NCBI GenBank assembly: GCA_964396845.1
Contig: CAYNGH010000009.1
Span: forward strand, 1 to 45,424
Source: CAYNGH01 sp964396845
GTDB lineage: Bacteria > Vulcanimicrobiota > JAJTBE01 > CAYNGH01
DNA length: 45,424 nucleotides
Direction of reading: 5' to 3'
Below are positions 7,924 to 16,122 of the stretch, in pieces. Every line of letters starts with the position of its first letter. Position 1 is the stretch's first letter. A program made the position numbers and the translations under genes. The notes below the pieces were generated by a model. The model made no database searches, was not told the origin of the DNA, and worked only from the letters and a program-made list of their open reading frames with translations.

Positions 7924-8727
7924 ATGCCAGATGAGGTAATCCGCAACCGTCCCGTGGTGGGTCTTATCACCGATTTTGGAATCCAGGACCCTTACGACGC
8001 GGTGATGAAGGGAGTAATATATTCCATAAACCCCGAGGCAAATATCGTGGACATTACCCACCACGTGGAACCACAGAACGTCCCCCAGGCGGCATTCATC
8101 CTGAGCCGGGTTTTCAGCTATTTCCCCAGGGACACAGTTTTTAATGTGGTGGTTGATCCGGGAGTGGGAGGCAAACGCCGGGCCCTGGCAGTCAAAACCA
8201 GGGATTATTACTTTGTGGCTCCCGACAACGGAGTCCTGACCCTGGCCATGAAAAAATCCCCACCCCAGGTGATGGTGGAGATTACTGATTTCCGGTTCAT
8301 CCTTCAGCCGGTTTCCCGGACATTTCATGGCCGGGACATATTTGCTCCCGCTGCGGCTCACCTGTCAAACCGGGTCCCCATAACCGAGATGGGAATGAAG
8401 GTGGAAGACTATGAAAAGCTCACATTCCCGCCGGTGACAGTCCAGAAGGATCATCTCCTGGGCCATGTCATATACACTGACCATTTCGGCAACCTGATAA
8501 CTGACATTGACCATGAGCTTTACCACTCAAGAAAAGTCAACAGAATAACCGTGGCGGATCACACCATCACCGGCCTGAACCGGTCATACAATTCCTCGCC
8601 CCCGGGGGATCTGCTGGCCATCACCGGCAGTTTTGACACCTTGGAAATATCAGTGAACAAGGGGTCTGCAACGGATCTCCTGAAAGGTGTAACAGGGCTC
8701 CCCGTCAGGATTGAGTTGGAGGATTAA
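7924..8727 (+). CDS. S-adenosylmethionine hydroxide adenosyltransferase (DUF62 family)
   Basis: Members of this family split S-adenosylmethionine with water into adenosine and methionine and are related to fluorinase and chlorinase. The N-terminal domain carries GLITDFG (13-19), VVVDPGVGGKRR with Asp78 and Arg85, and FHGRD with His135, matching the Asp-Arg-His set of the hydroxide-type enzymes. YTDHFGNLITDID opens the C-terminal beta domain. The frame can start at 7906 overlapping the upstream stop, but AAGGAG seven bases before the ATG at 7924 favours 267 residues. Fluorinase is unlikely because the hydroxide-type residues are present. It converges with the DUF2400 gene with a four-base overlap. 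Confidence 0.88.
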   Translation: MPDEVIRNRPVVGLITDFGIQDPYDAVMKGVIYSINPEANIVDITHHVEPQNVPQAAFILSRVFSYFPRDTVFNVVVDPGVGGKRRALAVKTRDYYFVAPDNGVLTLAMKKSPPQVMVEITDFRFILQPVSRTFHGRDIFAPAAAHLSNRVPITEMGMKVEDYEKLTFPPVTVQKDHLLGHVIYTDHFGNLITDIDHELYHSRKVNRITVADHTITGLNRSYNSSPPGDLLAITGSFDTLEISVNKGSATDLLKGVTGLPVRIELED

Positions 8728-9611
8728 CCCCGGCATTCCAAGCTTTTCCGGTGGCAGACGCTCTGGAGGATACACTCCCGGCATCTGTCCGGGTTTTCCT
8801 TTCGAGGACATCTCCCTGACATCCCCAGATGACACAACAAAAAGTCCATCCTCAGGGGGTCCTCCCTGTTGAGTTTCTTCAAACCCTGAGTAATCTCCAC
8901 TGCCATCTTCCAGCTGGGGTTTTTCCGCCGGGTAAACCCCAGATACCGGGCTATCCGTTCTATGTGAGTGTCAACGGGCACCACTAAATCGGATCTGTCA
9001 ACACCGGCCCACCCGCCGGGATCCACCATGTCCTTCCGGTTCATCCAACGCAGATAAAGACACATCCGCTTGCAGGGAGAACCTTTCCGGGGCGACGGGA
9101 AGAAATAAGAAAAATTCCTCCCCCCGGGAAAGGGAGTCCCGCCGGCCATTTCAATAAATGCCCCGGAGAAGGAGTCCATCCCATGGGAAATGTCGCCGGG
9201 GGTGTATCCATTAAGGAACAGGTTCTCCAGGGATCCCCATCTTTTTAACTGCTGAGCGATGGCCCAGAGAAGGGTCAGGAGATCCTCCCGGTTGTTGAAC
9301 CGGTGATAAAACCCCTCAAAAGGAGGATTTTCCGTGTTGAGGCGGTTTAAAACAAAATCCCTGGGGGAATCCCCAAGGACATTAAAAACCCGGCTCAGGG
9401 TCCTGCCAATCTGCTCTACTGCGCCATATGCGAAAACCGAGGCCACAAGCCCCGCCACTTCACGATCCCCGGGGGCTCCGTAACGCCGGACAAACCTCAC
9501 CGGGTCAGTGGCAATGCGGGATTCAAAATCAAAAACTTCCTCCAGGGACAGCAAAGGATCCCCCAGAAATCTAAAACATTCAGCATCGGACATGCTCCCG
9601 GCTGTGGTCAT
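8724..9611 (-). CDS. TIGR02757/DUF2400 family protein
   Basis: The family is conserved but its function is not established. Recognisable parts are ESRIATDPVRFVRRYGAPGDREVAGLVASVFAYG split over residues 30-64, FYHRFN (102-107), LYLRWMNRKDMVDPGGW near residue 185-201 and VPVDTHIERIARYLG. The layout recalls helix-hairpin-helix DNA glycosylases (DTH.ER..RYLG). The C-terminus has a Cys cluster (CHLG, CPRK, CREC, CHR) that may bind a metal or iron-sulfur cluster, as in EndoIII-like enzymes; that is inference. The start may be 9611 or the ATG at 9593; neither has a strong ribosome site. It follows the secreted Tyr-rich gene by nine bases. Confidence 0.82.
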   Translation of the reverse strand: MTTAGSMSDAECFRFLGDPLLSLEEVFDFESRIATDPVRFVRRYGAPGDREVAGLVASVFAYGAVEQIGRTLSRVFNVLGDSPRDFVLNRLNTENPPFEGFYHRFNNREDLLTLLWAIAQQLKRWGSLENLFLNGYTPGDISHGMDSFSGAFIEMAGGTPFPGGRNFSYFFPSPRKGSPCKRMCLYLRWMNRKDMVDPGGWAGVDRSDLVVPVDTHIERIARYLGFTRRKNPSWKMAVEITQGLKKLNREDPLRMDFLLCHLGMSGRCPRKENPDRCRECILQSVCHRKSLECRG

Positions 9612-9620
9612 TGAATCCTG

Positions 9621-10043
9621 CTACCACCGAATATGAATCGACGGGCTGACCCGGACAAAAGTTCCCCAGCCCCGGCGAATCCGCGGGTAATTGTATGCCC
9701 GCACCGGATGCCCGCTCTGGCGGTAGTAGCCGTCGTAATAGTAATATGAATTATTGTGATAATATGAGTCGTTTTGATAATATGGCGGAGGAGTTACATA
9801 ATAATACCCCTGGGTGTATGCAGGCTGAGTGTTGAAATGGATGTAAACCCCGCCCCGATAATTATTCCGATAACGGTAATCATAGCGATATGGCCGTGGC
9901 CGGGCCCTTGGAGGACGGCGGTAGCTGGTGGGAGGTCGTCGGGGTGGACGGCGGGGCGGACGGCGATCCCTGGCCCAGGTAATCCCCGTAAATGCAAGGA
10001 AAAAAAGTGTCAATATTCCAATTATTGTGAGGAACTTTTTCAT
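9621..10043 (-). CDS. Secreted Arg/Pro- and Tyr-rich protein
   Basis: I do not recognise this protein. Residues 1-24 are a signal peptide (ending ITWA). Next comes a basic proline-rich stretch with three RRPP units (about 27-40) and PRARPRPYRYDYRYR. The middle is very Tyr/Asn-rich (residues about 75-107), and the protein ends VRVSPSIHIRW. Such low-complexity exported proteins often associate with cell walls or are structural; nothing here proves either. The ATG has CGGAGG about seven bases upstream. It appears co-transcribed with the DUF2400 gene that follows. Confidence 0.78.
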   Translation of the reverse strand: MKKFLTIIGILTLFFLAFTGITWARDRRPPRRPPRRPPTSYRRPPRARPRPYRYDYRYRNNYRGGVYIHFNTQPAYTQGYYYVTPPPYYQNDSYYHNNSYYYYDGYYRQSGHPVRAYNYPRIRRGWGTFVRVSPSIHIRW

Positions 10044-10123
10044 GTTACCGCCTCCGGTACAATTTTGTTATGCCTATATATTAGACTACCACATGGAGAA
10101 AATTATTTCAAGGACATAAGATA

Positions 10124-10150
10124 AACAGCCGGGGAAAATCCCCGGCTGTT
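10124..10150 (-). terminator. Intrinsic terminator after the propeller lipoprotein gene
   Basis: A perfect 11-base-pair stem, AACAGCCGGGG (10124-10134) with CCCCGGCTGTT (10140-10150), closes a five-base loop. On the minus strand it is followed by a moderately U-rich tract (TTTATCTTAT). It lies 26 bases past the stop of the 735-residue lipoprotein gene. Confidence 0.75.
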
Positions 10151-10176
10151 GTTATGCTGTTTGATGGGTTATATCA

Positions 10177-12384
10177 TTATTCAGCGGGAGTTGCATCGAA
10201 CCGGAGGATGGTTCCCCAGTCGCCTACTATGAAGCCCTTGGTGGAATCGAGGCCGTTATCGCCCCACATTCCATACCAGGACACAGGCATATTTCCACTG
10301 ATGACTGACCACTGAGCTCCATCAAAGCGGAAAACCTGCCGGCCCCATCCATATACGAACACTCCCAGTTCATCTGAGCCCCAGACACCACGAAGGTCGA
10401 ATACAGCTCTTCCCGTTTCCCCCATTGGATCCATGATGCTCCAGGCTGTGCCGTTATAGCGGAGAACAGTGCCCTCCTCGCCCACGGCATAGACTTCGTA
10501 TCCGCCACCGTCAAGCTGACGGCCCCAGATGCCCCACAGGGGGTAGTTGTCGTAGCCGGCAACAGTCTGCTGGGACCAGGTTGCTCCATTATAGAATAGG
10601 ATGGTTCCTTCATCGCCAACGACCCAGATATTGTTGGCATCCAGTCCCCACACTGCCTTGAAGTTGGTGGTATGAGGAAGGGCAATATGCCATGTCCAGT
10701 CAGTTCCGTCGAACTGGTAAACTCGGCCGTCACCGACAGTCCAGACATCGTTGACACCGGAGCCCCATACGCTGTAGAGAGCCTGGGTGTTGCCCGCCGG
10801 AAGTGTTGCTGAAACAGCCCAGTTGCCTCCGGTTTTGCGAAGGATGGTTCCATCTCCGCCCACGGCCCAGACATCGTTATCAACATCGGCCCCTGCGCCC
10901 CAAAGACCGTAGAGGGGCTTGGTTGTCACAACACCACTCAAGGCATCCAATTCCCAGTCTGTGCCGTCCCAGTTGGCAATAGCCCCGGCCTGACCCACGG
11001 TGATGGCGTTGTTCTCATCAACACCCCACACGGGATAAAGGAATGACCGGGTAAGATACAGGGACAGGAAGGGATTCCATGTCACGCCTGAATCGGTGGA
11101 CCTGAGAAGCTCGTTATGACTGGTAAGGGCATACGCGGCTTCCACATAGTCGCCGAATTCATCTTCCTCGGTTCTTCCCGAGAAGGATACGACGGAATGG
11201 TCAGGAGCATAAATGCTCTCAATGTAATTGCCGGGATCTTCAAATCCGTCGGTGGTTCTGGCAATGTCCCCAGCAAGGAAGGTGTCTGAACCGATAAATA
11301 CGAGGTTGCTGTCGAGTCCCCATACCACATTATTAAACCGGTCTGTGCCAGCAATGGCTCCCGGTGTGGCAAATCCTGGCCAGATACCCTTCAGGAGCAT
11401 CTCTTCTGGAACGTTGGGTCGATAACCGGCAATATAGACATTTCCTTCTTCTTCAGACAGGGCCGATACTGTCCATACATCATAAAAATGGTGATAATCG
11501 GGACCTGCTCCAAGAAGATCGCCTTCACGGTGAGTGTACCAGTAATCGCCTCCCATCCAATAAAGGATAGTTCCATAACGGCCCACTGCATACGCAACTT
11601 CCCGGTTCTGGGGGAAGGGATCTGTCCAGACTCCCCGGAGCTGGGCGCCCACGAAGGGGTTGGGGGCCAGGTCGTTCTCGATGGTCTGCTGGGTCCATAC
11701 TCCCCCCTTGAACTTCAGGATGAGCATTTCGCCAAAGTCACTGTAGGCCCCATCAAAAAACCTGGGGTCCCGACCGCCCACCGCGAAAATCAGGTTGGAG
11801 CTTCTGCCGGTGATGTCATACATCACAACGCCGGTGGTCTGAACTGTTGACCATTCGGTTCCGTCGTAATGGATGATGAATCCTGTGCCAGCAAAACCGC
11901 CCACTGCATACAGGTTGTTTCTTGAGGTTCCCCAGATGGCCCGGATTGGAGTTTCAACCCCGGATCTCATGGGGAGCCACCGGTCCAGGTCAGCCCTGTA
12001 ACGAAGAACAGCCCCGCCGTCGCCGACGACAAATATGTCCCCCGAGGGGTCAAGATAGAAATCATTTACCGGGATACCGGTTTTCAGAATGTAGAGGGTT
12101 GTGGAGCCCACCGGCCCAAATACATCATCGGTGGTATCCCCGCCATCATCATAATCATCTTCCCCGGTGGGGTCCTGAGTCGGAGTCGGATCAGGAGTTG
12201 GATCAGGAGTCGGGTCAGGATCCGGGGTCACATGGGTCGGCACCGCCGTCGGAGTTGTCCCGCCTCCCCCGTCGATAATAGTTGTTGCTCCTTCTCCTCC
12301 ACCGGAGCCGCAACCGGCTACCAGCACAAAAGAAAAGAAACAAAGCAATACAAGAACTGTAATGCTTGCAAAGGTTTTTCTCAT
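10177..12384 (-). CDS. Large WG-repeat beta-propeller lipoprotein
   Basis: An exported lipoprotein of 735 residues. The lipobox is VAGC with Cys25, followed by a Gly-rich spacer, a DPTP-rich low-complexity linker (about 53-73) and an acidic stretch. From about residue 90 to the end there are roughly eleven repeats of about 45-60 residues, each built like L..VWG....D.WAVGD.GTI..YDGT.W, for example VWGSGVNDVWTVGD and VWGLDANNIWVVGDEGTI. This is the pattern of one or two Ycf48/BNR-like beta propellers. No catalytic residues are evident; substrate or partner binding at the cell surface is the likely role. The ATG has GGGAGG seven bases upstream. Confidence 0.82.
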   Translation of the reverse strand: MRKTFASITVLVLLCFFSFVLVAGCGSGGGEGATTIIDGGGGTTPTAVPTHVTPDPDPTPDPTPDPTPTQDPTGEDDYDDGGDTTDDVFGPVGSTTLYILKTGIPVNDFYLDPSGDIFVVGDGGAVLRYRADLDRWLPMRSGVETPIRAIWGTSRNNLYAVGGFAGTGFIIHYDGTEWSTVQTTGVVMYDITGRSSNLIFAVGGRDPRFFDGAYSDFGEMLILKFKGGVWTQQTIENDLAPNPFVGAQLRGVWTDPFPQNREVAYAVGRYGTILYWMGGDYWYTHREGDLLGAGPDYHHFYDVWTVSALSEEEGNVYIAGYRPNVPEEMLLKGIWPGFATPGAIAGTDRFNNVVWGLDSNLVFIGSDTFLAGDIARTTDGFEDPGNYIESIYAPDHSVVSFSGRTEEDEFGDYVEAAYALTSHNELLRSTDSGVTWNPFLSLYLTRSFLYPVWGVDENNAITVGQAGAIANWDGTDWELDALSGVVTTKPLYGLWGAGADVDNDVWAVGGDGTILRKTGGNWAVSATLPAGNTQALYSVWGSGVNDVWTVGDGRVYQFDGTDWTWHIALPHTTNFKAVWGLDANNIWVVGDEGTILFYNGATWSQQTVAGYDNYPLWGIWGRQLDGGGYEVYAVGEEGTVLRYNGTAWSIMDPMGETGRAVFDLRGVWGSDELGVFVYGWGRQVFRFDGAQWSVISGNMPVSWYGMWGDNGLDSTKGFIVGDWGTILRFDATPAE
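12183..12218. repeat. Three 12-base tandem repeats inside the lipoprotein linker
   Basis: Three consecutive 12-base units (GAGTCGGATCAG, GAGTTGGATCAG, GAGTCGGGTCAG) encode the DPTP-type linker of the propeller lipoprotein on the minus strand. The array keeps the reading frame, so unit number could vary by slippage without breaking the protein. Confidence 0.8.
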
Positions 12385-12531
12385 TTTTTGTCCTCCCTAA
12401 GGTTAAAATTAGTAATTAGTATAATTAATCCTAATAATTTTCCAGAACCCCGGAATCTATTCCTCCCCAGAGGATGAATAACACTTCCGCATAATAATGA
12501 TGCCATATGCCGGGGATGGATTTTTTTAAAA

Positions 12532-12563
12532 GGCCCGCCGGCCGGATCTCTGGCCGGCAGGCC
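12532..12563 (-). terminator. Intrinsic terminator after the caspase-like gene
   Basis: GGCCCGCCGGCC (12532-12543) and GGCCGGCAGGCC (12552-12563) form a 12-base-pair stem with one G-U pair and an eight-base loop. On the minus strand it is followed by TTTT. It lies 22 bases past the stop of the caspase-like lipoprotein gene. Confidence 0.78.
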
Positions 12564-12585
12564 AAAAAGACTGATGAAATCAGTT

Positions 12586-13518
12586 TTACTTGATTACCAA
12601 GGTCCCCGCATTGTTGTTGACAAACTGGGGAGTCTGGACTGAACTAAGATTCTGGGTGCTGTAGTCGATTACCAGGGGACGGAGGTAATTGTAGGATTCT
12701 TCCACGGATATGGTGCCGTCGCCGGAAGTGTCAGCAGGCCCGATAACCTCGGAATCGGCGCCAAGCCCCTGAACCAGGAAGCTGGTGAAAACACCGCCGC
12801 CCACTGCCGGATCCTCCCAGGAAACCTCATCGCCAGCGCTGGCAGTAACTGCCACCAGACGATCCACTTCGTTGATGCCCCGGTCATCTTCGGTGTCAAA
12901 GGCCCATCCCTTGGCAAACTCGGGATCGTATCCTTCGTGGCCGGTGAAGACCTTGGCTTTCCTGCCGTTGCTCTTGTCAATCAATCCGCCGGAATAACAG
13001 GCGTCGATGTAAAAAATAGCACTGCAGGGGTTGCCTGTCAGAACAGAAGTCAATTCACGGTCGGTGAGAAGTTCGTAGCTTTCCTCGTCATAGGTCACCA
13101 GAGCTGCGGATCCGTTGTCATTAGTGCCATGACCCGAGAAGAAGAACACCAGGCTTGTTTGTGCATCTCCTTTCTCCTTGTAGAGCTGGATGAACTTGAT
13201 GATGTTGGCCTTGGTGGCCTCGGAATCAGTCATTAAAACTGTAGCTGCCGCCGGCCCCCAGTAGGTGCTGTTGACCACGGAATTCCTGAGCTTTGTGGCA
13301 TCGCTGACACAGTAGTTCAAAGGCCCCACACTTTCACTGTATTCATTGATGCCGATGAACAGGGCATAATAATTATACTGGCTGCCAGGATCAAATACAG
13401 TGGTGGTGACATCAGAGCTTGTGGTGGTGCAGCCGGAAAACACTGCAACAACAGCCACAACCAGCAGGGCCCCCACCAGCAGTATGGCTCCACCCTTGAG
13501 TTTTGATTGCGCTTTCAA
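12586..13518 (-). CDS. Caspase-like (peptidase C14) lipoprotein
   Basis: A bacterial metacaspase-type cysteine peptidase, exported and probably lipid-anchored (hydrophobic segment ending FSGC, Cys30). The caspase p20 fold starts YALFIGINEY (51-60). The catalytic dyad is intact: His130 in FFFSGHGTND and Cys174 in YIDACYSGGL. Acidic residues in the S1 region would suit Arg/Lys substrates, as in metacaspases, but this is inference. Near the C-terminus DTSGDGTISVEE (263-274) matches a 12-residue EF-hand calcium loop; many metacaspases need calcium. The start is TTG at 13518, seven bases after AAGGAGGG. The gene is monocistronic by its terminator. The 236 bases upstream hold no gene. Confidence 0.88.
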   Translation of the reverse strand: MKAQSKLKGGAILLVGALLVVAVVAVFSGCTTTSSDVTTTVFDPGSQYNYYALFIGINEYSESVGPLNYCVSDATKLRNSVVNSTYWGPAAATVLMTDSEATKANIIKFIQLYKEKGDAQTSLVFFFSGHGTNDNGSAALVTYDEESYELLTDRELTSVLTGNPCSAIFYIDACYSGGLIDKSNGRKAKVFTGHEGYDPEFAKGWAFDTEDDRGINEVDRLVAVTASAGDEVSWEDPAVGGGVFTSFLVQGLGADSEVIGPADTSGDGTISVEESYNYLRPLVIDYSTQNLSSVQTPQFVNNNAGTLVIK

Positions 13519-13754
13519 AAGAAAACCCTCCTTTTATAATGTTGTCCGGGGGGTCATCCCCGAAGGGCATCCTGTTGTCCAAGGGCATCCAGGCAGTGCT
13601 TCTATGTTTCCTGCCGTGAACCTCCGCCGGCCAACTGATTCCATCGAGGATAAACCTTTCCCAAATTTGACTAATACTAAAAATAAAGTTAATTAAAAGT
13701 TCAAATTTTCCTGCATGCCGGCAATAATAATCTGGAAGGGCCGTCGGAAACCTG

Positions 13755-14720
13755 CTACTTTGGAATTCCCATGTCATATTTTTCTCTCAGCTTCAATACC
13801 AGCCGGTCAAACAAGGCTCCATCCCTGGTTATCTCATCTCCCAGCCGGCGGAAACGCTCTACGGCCCCGGGATTGTCAAAACCCTGCTCCAGCTTCATCA
13901 GATCCACCGACACATCCACCATTTCCTTCATTTTATCAAAGACACGAATCCCCAGATCATTTATCTCCCGGGTTTCCTCATCGGGAGGAACAAGATCCCC
14001 GATCTCCACCGCAGCCTGTTGATATTTTTTCCCCAGCTTCAACAGGTCATCCGCATCCACCCTGCCGGTGCCGATATTGATCAGCCCATCCTGAATTTTC
14101 AGCAAATCCCCGGCAGAGGGCTTGTTGCGATCGAATATCTCCCTGAGAAGATCCAGATACTCCCTCACCTTTTCAGCCTTGTCCAGGGTATCTTTATCAA
14201 TATGAATACCCGGATCACCTGGAATGTCCGGGGTTTCCGGAGATGGCTCCCGCCTGGGGGCACTCTCTTCAAGGGTCAGGGCCCACAGTCCCCCGGCAGG
14301 ATCTTTTTCGATTTTTACTCCCAGCCATAACAGCAGGGCTTCTGCAGAATCCATGGGAACAAAATGCTTCCCTTCAAGAGTCATCGCCGGCATTCTCAGA
14401 ATCCTCCCTCCCGCTACGATCCTCAGGGGATGATCCCCGGCACTGCCCAGCTCCGGCTCCCCCGAGGGCCGGATACCCGGAGAAATCGCCATCAGGGCCG
14501 AGGCTTCTTCATAGCTGGATTCAATCTTCAAGGCAGAAAGAACTTCCGCCACCGACGAGGCATGAATCCATCTGCGTCCTTCGGCTTCCATTACCGGGGA
14601 TTTGATTATGGCACCACCCCCGGCGAAGGTATGTTCTCCCTGGGTCACCGCCAAAGCCGGCATTGCCAGAAAAACCATCAACAGCAAAACCAGCATCCCA
14701 TTATATCTTATGTTTTTCAT
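13755..14720 (-). CDS. Exported protein with copper-amine-oxidase-N-like repeats
   Basis: Residues 1-24 form a signal peptide (PALA). Residues about 35-75 (SPVMEAEGRRWIHASSVAEVLSAL, given in parts) and about 110-150 (MTLEGKHFVPMDSAEALLLWLG) look like two copies of the copper amine oxidase N-terminal stalk domain, common in exported Bacillota proteins and often linked to cell-wall binding. A Pro-rich linker (about 153-170) leads to a helical C-terminal half without recognisable motifs. The ATG has AAGGGGG upstream, next to the pgi stop five bases away, so it shares the pgi transcript. The stalk assignment is by pattern only. Confidence 0.7.
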   Translation of the reverse strand: MKNIRYNGMLVLLLMVFLAMPALAVTQGEHTFAGGGAIIKSPVMEAEGRRWIHASSVAEVLSALKIESSYEEASALMAISPGIRPSGEPELGSAGDHPLRIVAGGRILRMPAMTLEGKHFVPMDSAEALLLWLGVKIEKDPAGGLWALTLEESAPRREPSPETPDIPGDPGIHIDKDTLDKAEKVREYLDLLREIFDRNKPSAGDLLKIQDGLINIGTGRVDADDLLKLGKKYQQAAVEIGDLVPPDEETREINDLGIRVFDKMKEMVDVSVDLMKLEQGFDNPGAVERFRRLGDEITRDGALFDRLVLKLREKYDMGIPK

Positions 14721-14725
14721 ATTGA

Positions 14726-16105
14726 TTACCCCCTTACAACAACTCCCGGGCCTGACACATGAGATGATCTTGATGACAGGACCCGGCGGATTTCCGATGT
14801 CTGATCCTCAAAGTCAGGCTTCCCCAGAAGAGCGAACATATTTTTCTTATAGCTTTCCACTCCCGGCTGATTGAAAGGATTCACCTCCAGCATGTAACCG
14901 CTTACCGCTACTGCCCACTGGAAGAAATAAAACATCTCCCCCAGACAGTATGCATCCAGTCGGGGAATCTCAAGGGTCATGTTGGGAACCCCCCCCTGCA
15001 GATGGGCAAGGCGGGTGCCATACAAGGCCTGGCGGTTTATTTCCTCCAAGGGCATATCTGCCAGGTAGTTAAGATTGTCCAGATTGTCCCTGTCGTGTCC
15101 CGGCTTCAGAGAAGACACCCCCTCGGTGATTTGCAAAAAGGTTTCAAATATGGATCTGGGACCTTCCTGAATCCACTGGCCCATGGAATGCAGGTCTGTG
15201 GAAAAATCACAGGAAGCAGGGAAAATCCCCCGGTTGTTTTTTCCTTCGGACTCCCCGAAGAGCTGTTTGAACCACTCGGAAAAATAATGTAGCCGTGGTT
15301 CGAAGTTTGACAGAACCTCAATGGTTTTTCCCTTCCGGTAAAGAATATTTCGAATAATTGCATACATGGAAGACGGGTTATCTCCGGGAGCCTCCAGATC
15401 CCGATACAGGGCTGTTCCCTGGCATGCGCCTTCCATCATGGCTTTGATGTCAATCCCCGCCACTGCCAAGGGAAGAAGTCCCACCGGGGTCAGCACCGAA
15501 AAACGTCCCCCAACATCATCGGGAATCACATAGGTTTTCAGGTTCTGCTCTTCTGCCAGCCGTCGCAGGGCACCGGAACGGGCATCGGTGGTGGCTATGA
15601 TCCGGCGGGAGGCTTCCGCCTCGCCGTATTGTTCCATCATCTGCCGGCGGATCAGTCGAAATGCCAGGGCAGGTTCCGTGGTGGTCCCTGACTTGGATAT
15701 GACATTTACTGACACTCTGCGCCCCTTCATCATCTCCAGCAATGCACCCAGATAACGGGAAGATATGGAATGCCCGGCAAAAACCACTTGAGGAGATTTT
15801 TGCAACGACACAAATTCCGGCAGAAGGGCTTCTATCCCGGCCCTGGCCCCAAGATAGGAACCCCCGATGCCCACGGTAATAAAAAGATCCGTATCCTGCC
15901 GAATCCTTCCCGCGGTTTCCACAATGTCGTCAATCAGCCCGGTATCCACAGTATCGGGCAGGCGAAGCCAACCCAGGTAATCACTGCCAGGGCCATCTCC
16001 AGAGAGCACTGTTTTCCTGGCTCTCTGATAATCTCCCATGGCCTGTTCAATCTCTTGTGTGCCGATGAAATCCATGACATTGCTGTAATCGAGTCTTATG
16101 GACAC
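14726..16105 (-). CDS. pgi: Glucose-6-phosphate isomerase
   Basis: Pgi interconverts glucose 6-phosphate and fructose 6-phosphate in glycolysis and gluconeogenesis. Visible signatures are VGIGGSYLGARA (78-89), the phosphate-binding ISKSGTTTEPA (136-146), DVGGRFSVLTPVGLLPLA near 197, FGESEGKN with the catalytic Glu, and the C-terminal GYMLEVNPFNQPGVESYK signature holding the catalytic Lys. At 459 residues it matches the shorter bacterial form. The start is GTG at 16105, with GAAAGG about nine bases upstream. It is flanked in the same transcript by two exported proteins, an unusual context for a glycolytic enzyme. Confidence 0.97.
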   Translation of the reverse strand: MSIRLDYSNVMDFIGTQEIEQAMGDYQRARKTVLSGDGPGSDYLGWLRLPDTVDTGLIDDIVETAGRIRQDTDLFITVGIGGSYLGARAGIEALLPEFVSLQKSPQVVFAGHSISSRYLGALLEMMKGRRVSVNVISKSGTTTEPALAFRLIRRQMMEQYGEAEASRRIIATTDARSGALRRLAEEQNLKTYVIPDDVGGRFSVLTPVGLLPLAVAGIDIKAMMEGACQGTALYRDLEAPGDNPSSMYAIIRNILYRKGKTIEVLSNFEPRLHYFSEWFKQLFGESEGKNNRGIFPASCDFSTDLHSMGQWIQEGPRSIFETFLQITEGVSSLKPGHDRDNLDNLNYLADMPLEEINRQALYGTRLAHLQGGVPNMTLEIPRLDAYCLGEMFYFFQWAVAVSGYMLEVNPFNQPGVESYKKNMFALLGKPDFEDQTSEIRRVLSSRSSHVSGPGVVVRG

Positions 16106-16122
16106 TTTATCACGCCTTTCCC

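Noticed and set aside
13563..13590. Two copies of AAGGGCATCC in the spacer upstream of the caspase-like gene
   Set aside because: Only two copies 18 bases apart, with no promoter nearby that they clearly relate to; could be an operator but support is too thin.
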